The position numbers and the translations under genes were made by a program. A DNA stretch of 64,000 bases from SHZI01 sp963698405 (GTDB lineage Bacteria > Pseudomonadota > Gammaproteobacteria > Steroidobacterales > GCA-2729495). The notes beneath the pieces were generated by a model. The model was not told the DNA's origin. It saw nothing but the letters and a program-made list of their open reading frames with translations, and did not search any database. Shown piece by piece: positions 7,191-18,040 of the stretch. The stretch's first letter is position 1. Every line of letters begins with the position of its first letter. Location: NCBI GenBank assembly GCA_963698405.1, contig CAVOQT010000017.1, positions 372,001 to 436,000 of the forward strand, in the 5' to 3' direction.

Positions 7191-8141
7191 TCACTCGCCC
7201 TCAAAATAGTCAGTGTCGATCTTCTTGACCTCATAGGCTCCGACGCTGGAGACGCCAACATTGTGGTCAATCATGAGACTGGTTAACTCAATACCATCAA
7301 TAAGGATGATCTTGGTATTGATTATGCCGCTGTAGTCTTTAGCCTCGCGAGTGTAGGACGATGTAGTGATAAATACGCCCTTGCTGGCGCGATGGCCTTG
7401 GAGCGCACCGGCAAATTTTTGAATTTCCGGACGGCCCAAGAGATGAAGAGGGGGGGAGGATGCCGCAGAGCCCTCCCATCGCTTTGCTTGGATGTAGATA
7501 ACATCGAGCCCGAGCTTGTCCTCCTTGATAATTCCATCAATGCCGCCGTCACCGCTCTTGCCTACGGCCCGACCGGCATCCCGGCGCGACCCACCGTAGC
7601 CCATCTTCACGAGGAGGTCGATGACGATACGCTCAAAGAATGCTGGCGATGAGGACTTGATCTGCTCAAGCAGATCAAGCTCCAGCCCTTGGCGCAAGCG
7701 TTGATAGGCCGATGCGAGTTGCTCTTCCGGCGTAGCTACTGAAGCTGGGTCGGCAGTTTCGACGGTGGGCGACACTGGATCAGGTTCGGTTTCGCGGCGT
7801 CGAGAACGAAAGGCACGAAATGCATCGTATTGGTCCAGCGTAGCGAGACCAACCGACGCAGGCTTCTTTGCCAAAAGAGCCGCGCCTTGCTCTGTGATAT
7901 GGAATAGGCCTCTCTTGGGGGAAGCGAGCAAGCCAGCTTGCTTCAGATAGGTTTTGGCCCATCCAACACGGTTGTCAAATACTGGCTGGGAACCGCTAGG
8001 CAACAGCTCTGCTCTCTCATCGTCGGTAAGGGCAAACTCAACTGACAGAGCCTCAATAGCCTCTCGAAACTTGTGCTCGTGGCCGTCCGCTGCGAACCGC
8101 AGCAGAGGGAGCATCAGGGCTTGGTAGTCTGGAATTGGCAC
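7191..8141 (-). CDS. Mrr-like restriction endonuclease (PD-(D/E)XK)
   Basis: 316 residues with the Mrr layout: an N-terminal winged-helix DNA-binding region (residues 1-95, ending FHITEQGAALLAKKP), a linker, and a C-terminal Mrr-type nuclease domain. Seen in the nuclease: FFERIVIDLLVKMGYGG, DGGIDGIIKEDKLGLD and IYIQAKRW, supplying the acidic residues and the QxK variant of the active site. Mrr enzymes cut modified DNA. It starts with GTG at 8141, with AAGGA 7-8 nt upstream. The gene lies between an attC-type core 21 nt before its start and the attC-like site one nt after its stop, the geometry of a gene cassette. Modified-base specificity is unknown. Confidence 0.87.
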   Translation of the reverse strand: MPIPDYQALMLPLLRFAADGHEHKFREAIEALSVEFALTDDERAELLPSGSQPVFDNRVGWAKTYLKQAGLLASPKRGLFHITEQGAALLAKKPASVGLATLDQYDAFRAFRSRRRETEPDPVSPTVETADPASVATPEEQLASAYQRLRQGLELDLLEQIKSSSPAFFERIVIDLLVKMGYGGSRRDAGRAVGKSGDGGIDGIIKEDKLGLDVIYIQAKRWEGSAASSPPLHLLGRPEIQKFAGALQGHRASKGVFITTSSYTREAKDYSGIINTKIILIDGIELTSLMIDHNVGVSSVGAYEVKKIDTDYFEGE

Positions 8142-8161
8142 GCGAGAATCCTTAGTGTGAT

Positions 8162-8168
8162 GCCTAAC
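8162..8168 (-). repeat. attC-type core site (GTTAGGC)
   Basis: Minus-strand GTTAGGC matches the integron core GTTRRRY exactly. It lies 21 nt before the start of the Mrr-like gene, the spacing expected when the core at a cassette junction precedes the next cassette's gene. The matching left half of the site is not clear in the 90 nt upstream, so the full attC is degenerate or divergent. Confidence 0.5.
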
Positions 8169-8254
8169 GCCGCAACAGCGACGCGCCGATACTCTGAACG
8201 CGGAACCAATTTATCCATAACGCATGTTCGCTGCATGCGCTTGCTAGACCGCAC

Positions 8255-8740
8255 TTACGATGACCACCGGCTGGCGATCCGCTGCCATTCGATCGACATG
8301 ATTGCAGGATCTTTTGAGTACTCTGCAACCCTCGATGGCGACATTGGCCATGCTATCACCTTGGCACCACCGGGGAAGAGTTCGCGTAGGCGCGCCAGCG
8401 GCAGAACGTACACCCGAAGGTAATCCGAGCTGTCGAATACTCGCCGACATGCGGGACTGCAACTTCGAGATGCTTCGCATTGGCGACCTCAAGCTTTGGG
8501 AAGTCCTTCTTATCAGAGAGCGTTCAACGCCGTGTGCTCAGTGCCGGGCGACCTGCTGACGTGCCTTGACGGAGATACCACAAGGGTTGACGTAGCCGTG
8601 CGGACCGTGCGGATCAGAATCTATCCCGGTGTGATCAACACGGGCACATTCAAACCCGGACAAGGAGAGGTGTAGAGAACGGCGGCCTCTCCAAAGTCAC
8701 CAGTGATCTTTGCGTGGCGCGTACTCTTCAAGACGTTCAT
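8255..8740 (-). pseudogene. PD-(D/E)XK-like hypothetical gene, shattered by frameshifts
   Basis: One protein can be followed across frames: MNVLKSTRHAKITGDFGEAA, then SGFECARVDHTGID, GISVKAR, SPGTEHTALNAL, SDKKDFPKLEVA, and finally LRVYVLPLARLRELFPGG and AKVIAWPMSPSRVAEY, ending at TAA 8255-8257. The spaced E (GEA), D (TGID) and xxK (SVKA) resemble a PD-(D/E)XK nuclease core, and the family is typical cassette or defence-island cargo. At least four frame changes occur in about 160 codons, more than elsewhere in the window, so true decay is likely. The ATG at 8740 lies 14 nt after an attC-type core. I do not know the family name. Confidence 0.55.
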
Positions 8741-8751
8741 ACCTGAACAAT

Positions 8752-8775
8752 GCCGTCTAACAATATGTAGACGGC
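8752..8775. repeat. Inverted repeat containing an attC-type core (GTTAGAC on minus)
   Basis: GCCGTCTA (8752-8759) and TAGACGGC (8768-8775) are perfect 8-bp arms around an 8-nt loop. On the minus strand the lower arm contains GTTAGAC (8755-8761), an exact GTTRRRY core 14 nt before the ATG of the shattered gene. This could be an attC with its middle deleted, leaving only the paired outer cores, and it marks the right boundary of the accessory stretch next to dcd. It is not followed by a T-run, so it is a poor terminator. Confidence 0.45.
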
Positions 8776-8793
8776 CAAATTCGTTGCCCCCCC

Positions 8794-9360
8794 CTAAGCC
8801 CGCGGCAACGTCACCCCCCGCTGCCCCTGGTACTTCCCGCCGCGATCGCGATACGAAGTCGCACACGCTTCATCCGATTCAAAGAACAGCATCTGCGCCA
8901 CACCCTCATTGGCATAGATACGCGCCGGCAGCGGCGTGGTGTTGGAGAATTCCAGCGTCACATGCCCTTCCCACTCCGGCTCCAGCGGCGTCACGTTCAC
9001 GATGATGCCGCAGCGGGCATAGGTGGACTTGCCGAGGCACACCGTGAGCACGGTGCGCGGAATGCGGAAGTACTCGACCGTCGAAGCCAGCGCAAAAGAA
9101 TTCGGCGGAATGATGCAGACGTCGCCTTCCATGTCCACGAAGCTGTTCTTGTCGAAGGCCTTCGGATCGACGATCGTCGAGTTGATGTTGGTGAACACCT
9201 TGAACTGCCGCGCGCAACGCACATCGTAGCCATAGCTCGAAGTGCCGAAGGAAATCACGCGCTTGCCTTCCACCTCGCGCACCTGGCCCGGCTCGAAGGG
9301 CTCGATCATGCCCTGCTCTTCCGCCATGCGACGGATCCAGCTATCCGGTCTGATGCTCAT
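8794..9360 (-). CDS. dcd: dCTP deaminase
   Basis: 188 residues, the usual Dcd length. Converts dCTP to dUTP, feeding thymidylate synthesis. Seen: the N-terminal MSIRPDSWIRRMAEEQGMI, SFGTSSYGYDVRCA, GKSTYARCGIIVNVTPLEP (catalytic Ser-Arg and the trimer active site) and LEFSNTTPLPARIYANEGVA with the catalytic Glu. The ATG at 9360 overlaps the natural stop of mrp (ATGA). Because mrp carries a one-base insertion, the raw sequence reads through mrp into dcd as one 459-codon frame; a real Mrp-Dcd fusion is unlikely. Confidence 0.95.
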   Translation of the reverse strand: MSIRPDSWIRRMAEEQGMIEPFEPGQVREVEGKRVISFGTSSYGYDVRCARQFKVFTNINSTIVDPKAFDKNSFVDMEGDVCIIPPNSFALASTVEYFRIPRTVLTVCLGKSTYARCGIIVNVTPLEPEWEGHVTLEFSNTTPLPARIYANEGVAQMLFFESDEACATSYRDRGGKYQGQRGVTLPRA

Positions 9361-10173
9361 TTTCGGCCCTCGACCACGATGGTGCCGAACTTGCCGCGCT
9401 GGTCCTTCGGCCGCTGCGACAGTGCATGGACGGCTGCACGGGCGATTTCGCGATAGCGGGTTGCCGACCGCCCCATCCGGATCGGCGACCACGGTCGGCC
9501 GTCCGCCATCGGTCTCGGCACGAATGCGGGCATCGAGCGGCAGCTTGCCGAGCAGCGTCACGCCGCTTTCCTGCGCCAGCCGTTCGCCGCCGCCGCTACC
9601 GAAGATCTCCGTTTCCTTGTCGCAGCACGGACAGATGAAGGTGCTCATGTTCTCGATGACGCCGAGCACCGGCACGCCGACCGCCTCGAACATCTTCAGG
9701 CCCTTGCGGGCGTCGGCCAGCGCCACATCCTGCGGGGTGGTGATGATGATGGCACCCGCGAGCGGCACCTTCTGGGTCAGCGTGAGCTGCGCATCGCCCG
9801 TACCGGGCGGCAGATCGACCAGCAGGTAGTCGAGATCGTTCCAGCGCGTCTGGAAGGCCAGCTGCTGCAGCGCCTGGGTAACCATCGGGCCACGCCAGAC
9901 CAGCGGCTTTTCCTCGTCGATCATGAAACCGATGGAACTCACCTGCAGGCCATGTGCCACCAGCGGGGCGAAGGTCTTGCCATCCTTCGATTCGAGGGTA
10001 CGGTTGAGCAGCCCGAGCATGCGCGGCTGGCTCGGGCCGTAGATATCAGCATCGAGGATGCCGACCCTGGCACCTTCACGCAGCAGTGCCAGCGCGAGAT
10101 TTACCGCTGTGGTCGACTTGCCCACCCCGCCCTTGCCGGAGGCAATGGCGATGATGTTGCGCACGTTCGGCAT
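9357..10173 (-). CDS. mrp: Iron-sulfur cluster carrier ATPase Mrp/ApbC, frameshifted near the 3' end
   Basis: P-loop ATPase that carries Fe-S clusters in the cytosol. Seen: IIAIASGKGGVGKSTTAVNL (deviant Walker A, residues 6-25), the GILDADIYGPSQPRML switch, LLVDLPPGTGDAQLTL, and the cluster-coordinating CPCC in TFICPCCDKETEIFG. The DUF59 N-terminal domain of longer homologs is absent. An extra base in the GGG at 9458-9460 shifts the frame after GRPTVVADPDGAVGN; restoring it gives the expected RYREIARAAVHAL tail and a TGA at 9357-9359 overlapping the dcd start. Span length is 3n+1, which fits one inserted base. mrp beside metG is a common arrangement; here the kinase and pilT genes lie between. 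Confidence 0.9.
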
Positions 10174-10388
10174 GGGGCGTCAGCATGCCCTGAACGGCAT
10201 GGATCGCTACCCGGTTATCGCTGCGGACCTGTCCGGTTATTTCATCTGGCATAATTCGTGACGGGATTAACAGAATCCCCCTCCCCAAGGCGTGACAGTG
10301 TACCCGATTGATCCGGGCAGACTGCGGGACCTGACGCGCCCCGGGGTATGGGTATTGATGGGTTGCGCGGAGTGGATTTCCGGGGCAT

Positions 10389-12769
<2,381 letters not shown>

Positions 12770-12770
<1 letters not shown>

Positions 12771-13862
12771 TGGCACGCATCGACGCATTCCTCAAGCTCG
12801 GGCTCGCACAGGGCTGCTCGGACATCCATCTGGCCGTGGGTGTGCCGCCGATGCTGCGCATGCACGGCGATCTCATGCCGATCAAGTTTCGCGACCTCGG
12901 CGATACCGAACTGGAAGGCTACATTTCCGAGATCCTGAGCGCCAACCAGCGCAAACGCTTCGACGAGGGCCATGACCTCGATTTCTCCTATGTATCGGAA
13001 GACCGCGGCCGCTTTCGCGTCAATGTGTTCCGCAAGGAAACCGGCATCGGCGCCACCTTCCGCTTCATTCCCGGCGAAGTGCCGACACTTGAAAGCCTGG
13101 ATCTGCCGGCCATAGTGCGCAAACTTTGCGATCATCATCAGGGCATGATCCTGGTGACCGGCTCTACAGGTACCGGCAAGTCGACCACCCTGGCGGCGAT
13201 GATCGATCATCTCAACAGCACCCAGAATGCCAACATCATCAGTCTCGAAGACCCGATCGAGTTCATCCACCGCAGCAAGCAGTCGCAGGTTATCCAGCGC
13301 GAACTCGGCACCCATCTGCCGTCCTTTGCCGATGGCATTCGCGCCTCGCTGCGCGAGGACCCTGACGTGATCCTGGTCGGCGAACTGCGTGATGCTGAAA
13401 CCATCCAGATGGCCATGACGGCTGCTGAAACCGGCCATCTGGTGCTCGGTACACTGCATACGACCGGCGCGGTAAAGACCATCGACCGGATCATCGATGC
13501 ACTGCCTGGCGACATGCGCGAGCAGTCGAAGAGCTTCCTGGCGCCAGAGCCTGAATGCGGTGATCACCCAGACGCTGGTAAAAACACCGGACGGCCGCGG
13601 CCGCAAGGCGATCGTCGAGGTGATGGTCATGACCCGCGCGATCGCCAAACTGATCATGACCGACCAGACGCATCAGATCCCCGCCCAGCTGCAGACCGGC
13701 AAGGACCTCGGCATGCAGATGATGGATCAGGCGCTGCTGGATGCGATCCAGCGCAAGCTGATCGATCCGGACGATGCTTTCCGCTTCGCGACTGACAAGG
13801 CCCTGTTCCAGCGCTTTGTCACCGACACCTCGGTACTGCCGAAGTTCGAGGTGGGCAGCTGA
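12770..13862 (+). CDS. PilT/PilU-family type IV pilus ATPase (copy 1), frameshifted
   Basis: Hexameric retraction ATPase acting at the inner membrane base of type IVa pili. Seen: SDIHLAVGVPPMLRMHGDL in the N-terminal domain, RGRFRVNVFRKETGIGATFR, Walker A VTGSTGTGKSTTLAA, Asp box LEDPIEFIH, Walker B DPDVILVGELRDAET and His box LGTLHTTGA. After MREQSKSFLA an extra C at 13544-13545 breaks the frame; the continuation QSLNAVITQTLVKTPDG then follows in the next frame to the stop at 13862. The span is 3n+1. The start ATG overlaps the kinase stop and the end overlaps the second ATPase start (TGATG), so all three are coupled. It may be PilT or PilU. Confidence 0.9.
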
Positions 13863-14923
13863 TGAACCAGATCGACGAATATCTGAAGCAGATCATCGTG
13901 CGGAACGGCTCGGATCTGCACTTCATTGCAGGCGAACCACCGCGCGCGCGAATCTATGGCGAGCTGCAGATCCTGGCACCTGAAACCCTCGCAGCCTCCA
14001 AGGTCGAGGCGGCACTGCAGGAAATCATGGCGCCGAAAGCGCGCGATGAGTTTCAGCGCCGCGATTCGGCAGATTTCGCCTATGCACTGGAATCCATGGC
14101 CCGCTTCCGCGTGAATGTATTCCGGCATGTCGGCGGAACCGGTGCGGTATTTCGCGCCATCCCGTCACAGGCCAAGACCATCGCCGACCTGAAGCTGCCG
14201 CCGGTCATCACGCAGCTGTGCAAGCAGCCACAGGGCATGATCCTGGTGACCGGCAAGACGGGCTCCGGCAAGTCCACGACCCTCGCCGCGATGATCGACG
14301 AAATAAACCGACAGGTTGCCGGACACATCCTCACCATCGAGGACCCGATCGAGTTCGTGCACAAGCGGCAGAAATGCCTGATCAGCCAGCGTGAGATCGG
14401 CGTGCACAGCCCGGGCTTTGCTGCCGCACTCCACTCGGCCCTGCGCGAGGATCCGGACGTGATCCTGATCGGCGAAATGCGCGATCTGGAGACCGTGAGC
14501 ATCGCGGTTACCGCCGCCGAAATGGGCATCCTCGTGATGGGCACGCTGCATACCAACGGCGCAGCACAGACGGTAGACCGGATCGTCAATTCCTTTCCGA
14601 CCGACAAGCAATCGCATGTACGCACCATGCTCTCCACCTCCCTGCGCGGCGTCATCTCCCAGCAACTCGTCCCCCGCAAGGGCGAACCCGGACTGGTGGC
14701 GGCGCTGGAGATTCTGGTGAATACTCCCGGCGTCGCCAACCTCATCAGGCAGGGCAAGCTCGACCAGCTTGAAAATGCCATGCAGGGCGGCGCGCGCCTC
14801 GGCATGCGCACGATGGATTCGGCACTCAAGGACCTCATGGACCAGGGCCGGATCAGTGGAAAAACCGCCTACGAAGCCGCCCTCGAAAAACGCAAGTTCG
14901 AGGACGTCAAGGAACTCAACTGA
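13862..14923 (+). CDS. PilT/PilU-family type IV pilus ATPase (copy 2)
   Basis: 353 residues, intact. N-terminal SDLHFIAGEPPRARIYGEL, ARFRVNVFRHVGGTGAVFR, Walker A VTGKTGSGKSTTLAAMID, Asp box IEDPIEFVH, Walker B DPDVILIGEMRDLET, His box MGTLHTNGA, and the late ARLGMRTMDSALKDL helix. It is homologous to copy 1 but clearly diverged, so the pair probably supplies PilT plus an accessory PilU-like ATPase; which is which cannot be decided from motifs alone. No pilus structural genes lie in the window. Its stop TGA is overlapped by the CTG start of metG. Confidence 0.93.
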   Translation: MNQIDEYLKQIIVRNGSDLHFIAGEPPRARIYGELQILAPETLAASKVEAALQEIMAPKARDEFQRRDSADFAYALESMARFRVNVFRHVGGTGAVFRAIPSQAKTIADLKLPPVITQLCKQPQGMILVTGKTGSGKSTTLAAMIDEINRQVAGHILTIEDPIEFVHKRQKCLISQREIGVHSPGFAAALHSALREDPDVILIGEMRDLETVSIAVTAAEMGILVMGTLHTNGAAQTVDRIVNSFPTDKQSHVRTMLSTSLRGVISQQLVPRKGEPGLVAALEILVNTPGVANLIRQGKLDQLENAMQGGARLGMRTMDSALKDLMDQGRISGKTAYEAALEKRKFEDVKELN

Positions 14924-16953
14924 CTACGCCGCGAAAGATTCTGGTTACCAGCGCCCTGCCCTACGCGAATGGCTCGATCCACATCGGGCACCTCGTGGAA
15001 TACGTGCAGACGGACATCTGGGTGCGTTATCTGCGCCTCTGTGGCCATGAGGTCACTTATGTGTGCGCGAGTGATGCGCACGGCACGCCGATCATGCTCA
15101 AGGCGCGTGATGCAGGCATCGCCCCCGAGGCACTGGTGGAGCGTTACCGGAGCGAGCATCAGCGTGACTTCGCCGGCTTTTTCGTCGGTTTCGACAACTA
15201 CTACACGACCCACTCGGAAGAGAACCGCGGATTCGTCGAACTGATCTACAGCCGGCTTCAGCAACGCGACCTGATCGAGCGCCGCACCATCCAGCAAGCC
15301 TACGATGCCGAAGCGCAGATGTTCCTGCCGGACCGCTTTGTACGCGGCGAGTGCCCGGTATGCAGCGCCCCTGACCAGTACGGTGACAGCTGCGAGAGCT
15401 GCGGCGCCACCTATTCACCCTCCGAGCTGAAAAATCCGCGCTCGGTGGTTTCCGGCTCCGCACCGGTACAGAAAGACTCCGAACACTTTTTCTTCCGGCT
15501 GGGCGTCTTTGAACAGAGCCTGCGGCAGTGGCATGCCGCCGGGCATGTGCACGAAAACGTGGCTCGCAAGCTCAAGGAGTGGTTCGATGCCGGACTGAGG
15601 GACTGGGATATTTCGCGCGACGCCCCCTACTTCGGCTTCCGCATTCCCGGCACCGACGACAAGTATTTCTATGTCTGGGTCGATGCACCGGTCGGCTACA
15701 TGGCGAGTTTCAGCAATCTGGCGGATAGCCCGGCCGGCCGCGCCCGCGGCCTGTCATTCAGCGACTACTGGAACCCGGGCAGCAGCACCGAGCTGTATCA
15801 CTTCATCGGCAAGGACATCCTGTACTTCCATACGCTGTTCTGGCCAGCGCTGCTGGAGGGTGCCGGCTTTCGCCGGCCCACGGCAGTACACGTGCACGGC
15901 TTTCTCACCGTCAATGGCCAGAAGATGTCGAAGTCGCGTGGCACCTTCATCGCCGCCGCCACCTACCTGGAACATCTGGACCCCGAATACCTGCGCTACT
16001 ACTACGCCTTCAAGCTCGGCGCCGGACTCGACGATATCGACCTCAACCTCGAGGATTTCGTCGCGCGGGTCAATGCCGACCTGGTCGGCAAGTTCGTCAA
16101 TCTGGCCAGTCGCTGCGCCGGTTTCATCAGCCAGCGCTTCGAAGGTCAACTTGCCGACACGCTCGATGCACCTGAACTGCAGCAGCGCTTCATCGACGCC
16201 GGCAACAGCATCGGTACTGCCTATGAAAGCCGCGAATTCGGTCGCGCCATGCGCGAAACGATGGCGCTGGCCGACGAGGCCAATCGTTACATCGACGACT
16301 GCAAACCCTGGGTGCTCGCAAAGGATCCGGCCAGCCTGCCGCGCGTGCAGGCAGTGTGCACGCAGGGACTCAACCTGTTTCGTTTGCTGACCATCTACCT
16401 GAAACCGGTACTGCCACGCATCGCCACCCGCACCGAGGCATTCCTGAACAGCGGGCCGCTCAACTGGGCGACGCGTTTACAGCCACTGCTCGGCACGCGC
16501 ATCGCAGCCTACGAACCTCTGCTGGTCCGGGTTGACCCGGACGCGATCTCACGTATGGTAAAAAGCTCCATGGATACATCCACACCGCCCGCACCGTCGA
16601 CTGCCGCCGCAACCACATCTGACACACCGGCTGAGATAGATCTCGCCGACTTCCAGAAGGTGGATCTGCGGATCGCCACCGTACTCGCCGCCGAAGCCGT
16701 CGAAGGCGCCGACAAACTGGTGCGGCTCACCCTCGATATCGGCAGCGAACAGCGCACCGTGCTGTCCGGAATCAAGTCAGCCTATGCGCCTGCCGACCTG
16801 GTCGGCAAACAGGTGATTCTGGTCGCCAACCTGAAGCCGCGGAAAATGCGTTTCGGCATCTCGCAGGGCATGGTGCTGGCGGCGAGCGGCGATGCCGGAC
16901 TGTTCCTGGTCGGCCCCGACAGCGGCGCAGCTGCGGGCATGCGCGTGAGCTGA
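14920..16953 (+). CDS. metG: Methionyl-tRNA synthetase
   Basis: About 677 residues. Charges initiator and elongator tRNA with methionine. Seen: ILVTSALPYANGSIHIGHL with the HIGH motif, zinc-binding CPVCSAPDQYGDSCESC (about residues 143-159), KMSKSRG (about 330), and a C-terminal tRNA-binding OB-fold from IDLADFQKVDLRIATVL to the end. The true N-terminus TTPRKILVTSALPYANG requires starting at the CTG at 14920, which overlaps the previous stop as CTGA; AAGGA lies 6 nt upstream. The GTG at 14995 would delete the HIGH motif. It ends in TGATG with rnfA. Confidence 0.96.
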   Translation: MTTPRKILVTSALPYANGSIHIGHLVEYVQTDIWVRYLRLCGHEVTYVCASDAHGTPIMLKARDAGIAPEALVERYRSEHQRDFAGFFVGFDNYYTTHSEENRGFVELIYSRLQQRDLIERRTIQQAYDAEAQMFLPDRFVRGECPVCSAPDQYGDSCESCGATYSPSELKNPRSVVSGSAPVQKDSEHFFFRLGVFEQSLRQWHAAGHVHENVARKLKEWFDAGLRDWDISRDAPYFGFRIPGTDDKYFYVWVDAPVGYMASFSNLADSPAGRARGLSFSDYWNPGSSTELYHFIGKDILYFHTLFWPALLEGAGFRRPTAVHVHGFLTVNGQKMSKSRGTFIAAATYLEHLDPEYLRYYYAFKLGAGLDDIDLNLEDFVARVNADLVGKFVNLASRCAGFISQRFEGQLADTLDAPELQQRFIDAGNSIGTAYESREFGRAMRETMALADEANRYIDDCKPWVLAKDPASLPRVQAVCTQGLNLFRLLTIYLKPVLPRIATRTEAFLNSGPLNWATRLQPLLGTRIAAYEPLLVRVDPDAISRMVKSSMDTSTPPAPSTAAATTSDTPAEIDLADFQKVDLRIATVLAAEAVEGADKLVRLTLDIGSEQRTVLSGIKSAYAPADLVGKQVILVANLKPRKMRFGISQGMVLAASGDAGLFLVGPDSGAAAGMRVS

Positions 16954-17534
16954 TGGCCGAGCTGCTGCTCATCGCAGTCGGCGCCGCGACCGTCAACAAT
17001 TTCGTACTGGTACGTTTTCTGGGTCTCTGCCCGCTGCTCGGCGTGGGCTCCCGGCTGGACAGCGCCGCCGGCATGTCGCTCGCGACTGGTGCCGTACTGA
17101 CCATCACCGCTGGCCTCAGCTGGTTGCTCGACTATTGGGTACTGGTACCGTTCGAGCTGGGCTACCTGCGCATCATCAGCTTCATCCTGCTCATCGCGGG
17201 GACCGTGCAGCTGGCCGAACTGGTCATCCGCCGCCGGTACGCCCTGCTTCACCGGTTGCTCGGCATGTACCTGCCGCTGATCACGACCAACTGCGCCGTG
17301 CTGGGCGTCGCGCTGCTGAATGCCGGCACCGCCGCCAGTCTGGCCGAGGCGCTGGCGATGGGTCTCGGCGCCGGGCTCGGCTTTGCCCTGGTCATGCTGT
17401 TGTTCGCCAGCCTGCGTGAGCGGCTGGAGAGCGCCGAGGTACCGCAGCCCTTCCGTGGTCCGGCCATCGCGCTGGTCACGGCCGGCATGATGTCGCTGGC
17501 ATTCCTCGGTTTCACCGGTCTGATCCGCGTCTGA
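16953..17534 (+). CDS. rnfA: Electron transport complex subunit RnfA/RsxA
   Basis: 193-residue polytopic membrane protein, six predicted helices. The Rnf complex couples electron flow between ferredoxin and NADH to ion translocation; in Escherichia coli the homologous Rsx complex keeps SoxR reduced. Seen: the conserved NNFVLVRFLGLCPLLGV (about residues 14-30) and a second conserved segment YLPLITTNCAVLGVALLN, whose cysteines belong to the membrane cluster shared by RnfA and RnfE. It starts at the ATG overlapping the metG stop and is followed after 6 nt by rnfB. Confidence 0.95.
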   Translation: MAELLLIAVGAATVNNFVLVRFLGLCPLLGVGSRLDSAAGMSLATGAVLTITAGLSWLLDYWVLVPFELGYLRIISFILLIAGTVQLAELVIRRRYALLHRLLGMYLPLITTNCAVLGVALLNAGTAASLAEALAMGLGAGLGFALVMLLFASLRERLESAEVPQPFRGPAIALVTAGMMSLAFLGFTGLIRV

Positions 17535-17540
17535 CCGCTG

Positions 17541-18040
17541 ATGGCACTTGGAGCCGGCCTGCTTGTTGCGCTCGCCATACTCATCGGCGTACTGCTCGCG
17601 CGTGCTGCGGCACGCCTGCCGCAAAAAGACCATGAGGATATCGAGCGTATCAATGCCTTGTTGCCACAAACGCAGTGCGGTCAATGCGGACTGCCGGGAT
17701 GCCGGCCTTACGCCGAAGCCCTGCTGCAGGGAACTGCCGACATCGACCAGTGCCCGCCCGGTGGTGCAGCAACGGCGCGTGCGCTCGCCGGCCTGCTCGG
17801 CAGCCGCAGCGCACAGCTATGCCGGCGGTTCCGGCTATCGTCATCGCGATCATCGACGAAGCCTCGTGCATCGGCTGCACACGCTGTATCGAGGTGTGCC
17901 CGGTGGATGCCATCATCGGCGCCACACATTTCAGCCATACGGTGATCGCCAGCGACTGCACCGGCTGCGAACTCTGCATCCCGGTGTGCCCGGTGGATTG
18001 CATCCGTCTCGAAACACGCGGGGAGCAATACGGCACATGA
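17541..18040 (+). CDS. rnfB: Electron transport complex subunit RnfB/RsxB, frameshifted
   Basis: Iron-sulfur subunit anchored by an N-terminal helix (LLVALAILIGVLLARAAA). It carries the cluster-binding segment CGQCGLPGCRPYAEA followed by DIDQC, then two ferredoxin-type clusters, CIGCTRCIEVCPVDAI and CTGCELCIPVCPVDCI. The two parts lie in different frames: between about 17790 and 17819 one base is missing or two are extra, so the upstream frame runs past LLGSRSAQL while the ferredoxin half resumes at MPAVPAIVIAIIDEASC. The rest of the operon is intact, so this is more likely a sequence error than loss. The stop overlaps the rnfC ATG. Confidence 0.9.

Noticed and set aside
8522..8531. GTTGAAC on minus as another attC core
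   Set aside because: It lies inside the shattered PD-(D/E)XK-like reading, not at a gene boundary.
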